12,949 bases of DNA. It comes from Chrysochromulina tobinii. Lineage: Eukaryota > Haptophyta > Prymnesiales > Chrysochromulinaceae. The stretch's first letter is position 1. Every line of letters begins with the position of its first letter. The stretch covers positions 1-12,949 of the forward strand of contig JWZX01001724.1 of NCBI GenBank assembly GCA_001275005.1, given 5' to 3'. The translations under genes were made by a program, and so were the position numbers. This document shows, piece after piece, positions 9,162-12,949 of the stretch. The notes below the pieces were generated by a model. It saw only the letters and a program-made list of their open reading frames with translations. It ran no database searches and was not told where the DNA came from.

Positions 9162-12035
9162 ATGTTCGGCCTCTCGCCCGAGCGTCTTTTTGACATCCAC
9201 TGCCTCCTGATCTTTCTCGGAATCTTATCCATCGGCGTGCTCCTCCCACGTGCAACCATCGGCATCGCGCAGCTGCGGCTTCCCGTCATCATAGAAGCGA
9301 GCGTGACGTCAGACAGTGTTGCCATTCCTCGGACAGCACACGCCCATCTCGAGCTGCCTCCGCCCTCACCCGCTTCCTACGCGCCAACAGCATCGCCCGG
9401 TGCGGCGGTTCAGGGTCATCTGCCTTGGTGTGCGCCGTTGGCCGAGGCCTCGCCGAGGCTCCGTCCGCAGTATCCGGACTGGACCTTTGCAGCTGACGGA
9501 GCGTCAGTCAACAGCTGGGCTGCGCAATTCTTGCTTGCGCCCGGGCCTGTCGAAGCGAGCACTCCATTCCGCGCTCGACGCGTCCATCTCATCAATCGTC
9601 TCTCGGGCGGCTGTGTCAACCATCTGGGTGGCGCGGTGCGTGGTCATCGGGATTCGAGCCCGCGCGACAAGGCCGCTCCGCCAAGCGCGACCACCGAGCT
9701 GCAATGGGAGGAGCTCAGCGATCGCCCTGCCGGGCCGTCCGACTGCCGCCAGCCGATGCGTGTTCGCTTCCGCTTCACTCAACAAGGAGAACACGGCGCG
9801 TACCTGGCAGTGCGCGGCAATGGGCACCTTGGTCTGATGCACGTCAACGAGTGCAACGCCAAGGCGAGCGCGTGTGATTTTGACCTCTGGCCTCGTGAGC
9901 AGCCAGCAGCAGCTGGCACCAGTAGCATCAGCAGGGGCGGCACTGGCGGAGGCAGCAGTAGCAGCAGCAGCAGCAGCGGTGGCAGCGGTGGCAGCGGTGG
10001 CAGCGGTGGCAACGGTGGCAGTGGCGACAGCGGCGGCAGCAGCGGCAGCGGTGGCGGTGTGGGCGGCAGCGGCGGCGGCGGCGAGGGTGACAGCGGCATG
10101 GCCGTGCTCGTCGGCCGCGCAGGCGGCTGGGTGTCGCTGCGCTCGGCACGCACGGGGAAGCTGGTACGTGTATAGCCCTTGATTGCTGTTGATGGCTGTC
10201 GATCGCACTCGGCACGCACCGGGAAAGCTGGTCCTTTGATGGCAGGTGGATTGCGGTGGATAGCCCCCTGATGGCCAGTGAGTGCGTCCCTCATCAGGTA
10301 CGTGGGGTTGGCTCATGGGCATGCAACCTCGCCCTGATGACCTCTGATTGCATCTGATGACCACTGATTGCGTCCCTCATCAGGTACGTGGCTCTCCCTG
10401 ATTGCCTCTGATGAGCTCTGATGGCCACTGATTGCGTCCCTCATCAGGTACGTCTCCACCACTCGGAGATGCCCGAGGAGCCCTCGTGGATGGGTATCCA
10501 TGAGCCACGTGCCCAGCCCAAGCGCGCCGTAGTGGGCGCACGGCCTCGGTCGGCTGTCGAGATGGCGGCGCAGGGGCAGCGCTGCCCGTTGAAAGGCGAC
10601 CCTATGAGCGACGCACCATCGGGCTGGCGATACGATCCGACACTGTGGGCGCCGCTGATAGACATGTACCTTGCGCCGTGGGCTGCAGGCAATCTCTCCG
10701 CTACTGGTGCGTGCCATCAGAGTGCCATCATAGTGCCATCAGAGTGCCATCTGAGTGCCATCAGAGTGCCATCAGAGTGCCATCAGAGTGCCATCAGAGT
10801 GCCATCGGAGTGCCATCGGAGTGCCATCTGACCCCGAGGGACCATCTCGGCGCACAGTGCTCGACATGGCGTACTGGCCTCAAATGTACGGCACGACTCG
10901 CGCGCACGCCCTGCCGGGCGTGCACGCGGCAGTCAAGGACGGGTACTTGTTTGTGCGCTCACAGAATGACTACCGTCTTGAGCTCTTCCTTGACATGATG
11001 AAGACTGTGAGCGGCCTCGTGCGCCTGCCGAACGCGGAATTCGTCGCGTGCCTGTACGATCATGCGAAGGTGGATCGACAGACGCCACTGCCGGTGTTCG
11101 TCCATTACTCTGACGTGGCACACCGAGATGTGCCCATCCCGGCGCCGTGGTCTTGGGACGAGACGCAGCACGCTTTCCCGCAGCCGTGGGTCAAGGTTCG
11201 CGCCGGCTGCGCCACGCCCTGGAGCCAGCGCGACAGCGTCCTCTACTTCCGTGGTGGTTGCAACGGCCCCACACGAGGATGGCGAGGTGAGTCATTGCAT
11301 GTGATTGCGTGTGATCGCTACCGAGCGCCTCTGATTGCATGTGATTGCTTCCCTCATCAGGGCCGCTGTGGAAGTTCTATCCTCGCAAGCGCGCGAATCA
11401 GCTCTCGGCCGCCCACACGGGCCAGATCGACGCGGGCGTGTATGACCACTGCGACTCGCCAAAGCTTTCCAAGATTGAATGGGGCTGGGACGCGGCCATG
11501 GAGCGAGAGATGAGCGCTCGAGCGCCCAAGAAGCCCATCGACAAGTTTGCGGCCAACTGCGCGCACAAGCACCTGCTGCACATCGACGGCAACGCGGCCT
11601 CTTCGCGCCTCGCATCGGAATTGCATGTGGGCTCCACCATCTTCAAGCAGGTAGCTGCTTGGTGCTCCAGATACCCACGGACACTACTGATCGATCCTGA
11701 TTGCCGCGGATGGTCTCCGATGGCCTCTGAGTGTGGGCTCGACCCTCGGACAGGACTCCTTTTCAAACGAGTACTTTTACCCACTGCTCCGGCCGTACGT
11801 GCACTACGTACCGGTGGCCGCCTCGCTGCACGACGTGCCCGAGAAGCTCGCGTGGGCCAAGGCGCACCCGCAGCAGGCCGAGGCCATCGCCAACGCGGGC
11901 AAGCAGTTTGCGCGCGAGCACCTGCACGTCACTGCGGTCGCGTGCTACTGGTGGCAGCTGCTCACCGCCTTTGCCGAGCTGCAGAACTTTGAGCCGCGCA
12001 CCCATCAGGAGCTTGGCTTTCGTCAGATTTCTTGA
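9162..12035 (+). CDS. Type II membrane glycosyltransferase, GT90 (CAP10) family, 5 exons
   Basis: The exons are 9162-10163, 10448-10706, 10858-11286, 11361-11650 and 11754-12035, giving 753 residues with every join in frame. The start at 9162 puts a hydrophobic helix (residues 11-31) at the N-terminus, as in Golgi type II enzymes. Residues 140-345 may be a beta-trefoil-like region, interrupted by a Gly/Ser linker (259-309). The GT90 domain spans about 400-735: LIDMYLAPWAAG, DGYLFVR, LPNAEFVACLYD, VLYFRGGCNGPTRGWRGP, DAGVYDHC, then HIDGNAASSRLASEL...GSTIFKQ|DSFSNEYFYPLLRPYVHYVPV. Asp488 (11058-11060) aligns with the Asp proposed as catalytic base in the Rumi/POGLUT1 branch. Known members transfer xylose or glucose to protein or polysaccharide; the donor and acceptor here cannot be told. 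There is no KDEL-type tail, so Golgi is more likely than ER residence. Confidence 0.87.
9192..9254 (+). other. Signal anchor / transmembrane segment of the GT90 protein
   Basis: Residues 11-31 (IHCLLIFLGILSIGVLLPRA and neighbours) form one uninterrupted hydrophobic stretch after a short N-terminus. This is the typical type II arrangement of Golgi glycosyltransferases and the main reason for choosing the ATG at 9162. Confidence 0.75.
9936..10088 (+). repeat. Gly/Ser-rich coding repeat in GT90 exon 1
   Basis: Residues 259-309 are almost only Gly and Ser, encoded by AGC and GGC/GGT codons, with GGTGGCAGC runs. It reads as a flexible linker placed inside an otherwise folded-looking N-terminal region. 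Length polymorphism between strains would be expected. Confidence 0.9.
10164..10447 (+). other. Intron 1 of the GT90 gene: tandem array of three intron-like units
   Basis: The 284-nt intron sits in phase 0 between GGGAAGCTG and GTACGTCTC. It divides into 10164-10297, 10298-10383 and 10384-10447. Each unit begins GTACGTG and ends with CCCTCATCAG; units 2 and 3 share a longer end, ACTGATTGCGTCCCTCATCAG less its first base. The following exon also begins GTACGT. Unit 1 contains a degenerate copy (10208-10232) of the upstream exon's last bases plus donor (10142-10166). Each internal join is AG|GTACGT, a possible zero-length exon or recursive splice site. Confidence 0.88.
10707..10857 (+). other. 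Intron 2 of the GT90 gene, minisatellite-filled
   Basis: This 151-nt intron begins GTGCGTGCC and ends GGCGCACAG in phase 1; splicing gives NLSAT|VLDMAYW. It consists mainly of an 11-bp tandem repeat, followed by a small CCGAG/CTCGG hairpin (10834-10850) just before the acceptor. The repeat has no stop codon in two frames, so ORF calling alone would read through it, but 151 is not a multiple of three and retention would shift the frame. Confidence 0.88.
10711..10830 (+). repeat. 11-bp minisatellite, 11 copies, in GT90 intron 2
   Basis: GTGCCATC recurs at exact 11-base steps from 10711 to 10821, with variable AGA, ATA, TGA or GGA fill. It differs from the 10-bp CTGATGACCT unit but shares the CATCAG word that ends other introns. 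Confidence 0.95.
11287..11360 (+). other. Intron 3 of the GT90 gene, 74 nt
   Basis: The donor is GTGAGT and the acceptor CCCTCATCAG, in phase 1. Splicing gives TRGW-R-G|PLWKFYPRKR, as expected for GT90. The body repeats GCATGTGATTGC twice and carries CTCTGATTGC, like the array intron. No copy of the intron start is seen in exon 4. Confidence 0.88.
11651..11753 (+). other. Intron 4 of the GT90 gene, 103 nt
   Basis: It begins GTAGCT and ends CCTCGGACAG, in phase 0. Splicing joins STIFKQ to DSFSNEYFYPL, the most conserved GT90 block. CTGATTGCC and GATGGCCTCTGAG words resemble the other introns, but the CCCTCATCAG end is absent, so it may be an older, decayed member or unrelated. Confidence 0.88.
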
Positions 12036-12638
12036 TGGCAACGCGCGAGCCAGTCGTGCTCCTCCACAAGGAGTCGCCGCACGTCGGCTTGCTAATCTCG
12101 GGTGCAGAAGCGGAGCGCGACAGCAGAGTTGAGGCGAAGGCTGAGACGTGCCTTGACAAGGCGCGACCGGAGCGCTCAGCTCGCTCGCGCTGTGTTGCAT
12201 CGGGCCCGACAGCGCCGTGCTCGAAGTCAAACACACGCATTCTGATTAACGGAACCGTCAAGAGGGGCAGTCTACGCATGAAGTCGTGGGCTCGTGGCGT
12301 TCGCCTGTGCCGACTGCCCGAGCGTGCGTGCGCGAGACGCGAGGTGCGAAACGCGAGGTCGCGAGCGCCGCCTCGTTCTTGTGTGTAAGAAATCACACAG
12401 ACACAGACACATTCACTTTCACACCGCACACCATCGCCGATGGTGGGCGGGGCACCACGCAGGGCATGCACGCAGGGGTGGCTTAGACACGGGAGGGAAA
12501 GCCGGGCATGGTGCGCGTGATGCGGAGGCTGCGCGCTCGTCGTGATGTGTAGTAGCTGTATTTCAAACATCACGGCACCACCCCACCTGGCAAGTACGGC
12601 TGTAAAAGGCGCACAGGCATGCACTACAGATGCAAGGA
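12036..12638. other. Non-coding stretch downstream of the GT90 gene
   Basis: This should include the GT90 3' untranslated region. It has a CA/ACAG-rich patch (12392-12433) and a short imperfect repeat of ACGCGAGGT (12344-12366). TGTAA occurs at 12385-12389 and 12600-12604, a polyadenylation word in some green algae; its use here is not established. ORFs on both strands have Arg/Ser/Ala-rich, domain-free translations. Confidence 0.55.
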
Positions 12639-12949
12639 CTAAGCGGATGCCCGGGGACCCAAGATTCCGAAACCCTCCCTTACCATGAGCTCGTCGTATT
12701 CAGGGTCTGACCGTTGGAAGCTAGCCCTTCTTCTGTTACGGCCAGCCTTCAATGAGGTTGCCAAACTCGTCCTGCTACGTACCCAACCCGAGGACGGCGA
12801 CAGGTTGGCAACGGACGGCAGCGGCGGCGGCGGCGAAGGCGGCGGCGGCGAAGGCGGCGGCGGTGGCGAGGGCGGTGGCGGCGGCGAAGGTGGCGAGGGC
12901 GGCGGGGGCGGGGGCGGCGGCGGCGAGGGCGGCGGCGGCGGCGAAGGTG
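12639..12949 (-). CDS. Possible 3' end of a SPPPP-repeat (hydroxyproline-rich-like) protein gene, partial
   Basis: On the minus strand one frame is open from the right edge to a stop at 12639-12641. It begins with Ser-Pro4-type repeats typical of algal wall or scale proteins, then reads LPSVANLSPSSGWVRSR and on to FGILGPRASA. The strand is undecided: the plus strand is also open from an ATG at 12685 (A at -3) to the edge, reading MSSSYSGSDRWKLALLLL and then Gly4-Glu repeats. Third-position GC outside the repeat is about 63% on both strands, lower than in the confident genes here, so neither may be coding. A GTACGT donor-like word on the minus strand (12777-12782) could end an exon. Confidence 0.25.
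   Translation of the reverse strand, partial: PSPPPPPSPPPPPPPPPSPPSPPPPPSPPPPPSPPPPSPPPPLPSVANLSPSSGWVRSRTSLATSLKAGRNRRRASFQRSDPEYDELMVREGFGILGPRASA
12821..12949. repeat. GGC-rich imperfect tandem array at the right edge
   Basis: Units of the type GGCGGCGGCGAAGGC and GGCGGTGGCGAGGGC run to the end of the window with interruptions. The three-base register is kept throughout, which fits coding use or simple triplet slippage. Confidence 0.93.

Noticed and set aside
12035-12388. Small plus-strand frame starting at the GT90 stop (TGATG overlap)
   Set aside because: Bacterial-style stop/start overlap has no expected role in a spliced nuclear gene, and the translation shows no motif.
11962-12624. 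220-codon minus-strand frame overlapping the GT90 3' end
   Set aside because: It overlaps confident GT90 coding sequence, has Arg/Ser/His-rich composition and includes translation of a CA-rich patch as a Cys-Val run; no domain.

Overview
The window looks like nuclear DNA of a GC-rich, intron-bearing eukaryotic microbe, most probably an alga. I favour a haptophyte, but that is an inference from gene content: a GT90/CAP10 glycosyltransferase, an NXPE/PC-esterase-like SGNH protein, a very long armadillo-repeat protein, Pro/Ala and Ser/Gly low complexity, and short introns with an unusual shared structure. Nothing suggests an organelle, bacterium or virus. There are no rRNA or tRNA genes, CRISPR arrays or insertion sequences.

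Layout. (1) 1-6278, plus strand: the 3' part of a large gene, open at the left edge, with three exons (to 3941; 4009-4367; 4472-6278). It encodes at least 2034 residues: about 26 armadillo repeats, one CAP-Gly domain split across exons 2 and 3, a Pro/Ala/Ser-rich basic linker, two EF-hand pairs and an Ala/Glu/Lys coiled-coil tail. It is probably a calcium-responsive, microtubule-associated scaffold. (2) 6279-6687: a convergent intergenic gap with a perfect 9-bp hairpin and a GC palindrome. (3) 8421-6688, minus strand: a single-exon secreted or Golgi protein with an N-terminal Ig/filamin-like segment and an SGNH (PC-esterase-like) region whose catalytic motifs look degenerate. (4) 8422-9161: a divergent promoter region. 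(5) 9162-12035, plus strand: a five-exon gene for a 753-residue type II membrane GT90 glycosyltransferase, with an N-terminal region that may be a beta-trefoil interrupted by a Gly/Ser linker. (6) 12036-12638: no convincing gene. (7) 12639-12949: a GGC-rich array at the right edge, open on both strands.

Genes 3 and 5 are divergently transcribed from a 740-bp region and both appear to act in the secretory pathway on glycans. A shared promoter is possible but not shown. The large scaffold gene is unrelated to them.

The most interesting signal is in the introns. Several share a body that opens with CTGATGA(CC) and closes with CCCTCATCAG, so the ends are inverted copies of each other (CTGATGA / TCATCAG). 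In three introns the first bases are repeated as the first bases of the next exon, with copies of about 19/20, 8 and 6 bases. One intron is a tandem array of three complete intron-like units with AG|GT at each join, and it carries a degenerate copy of the upstream exon tail. Others hold 10-bp or 11-bp minisatellites. Together this looks like a local family of introner-like elements that gain and enlarge introns.
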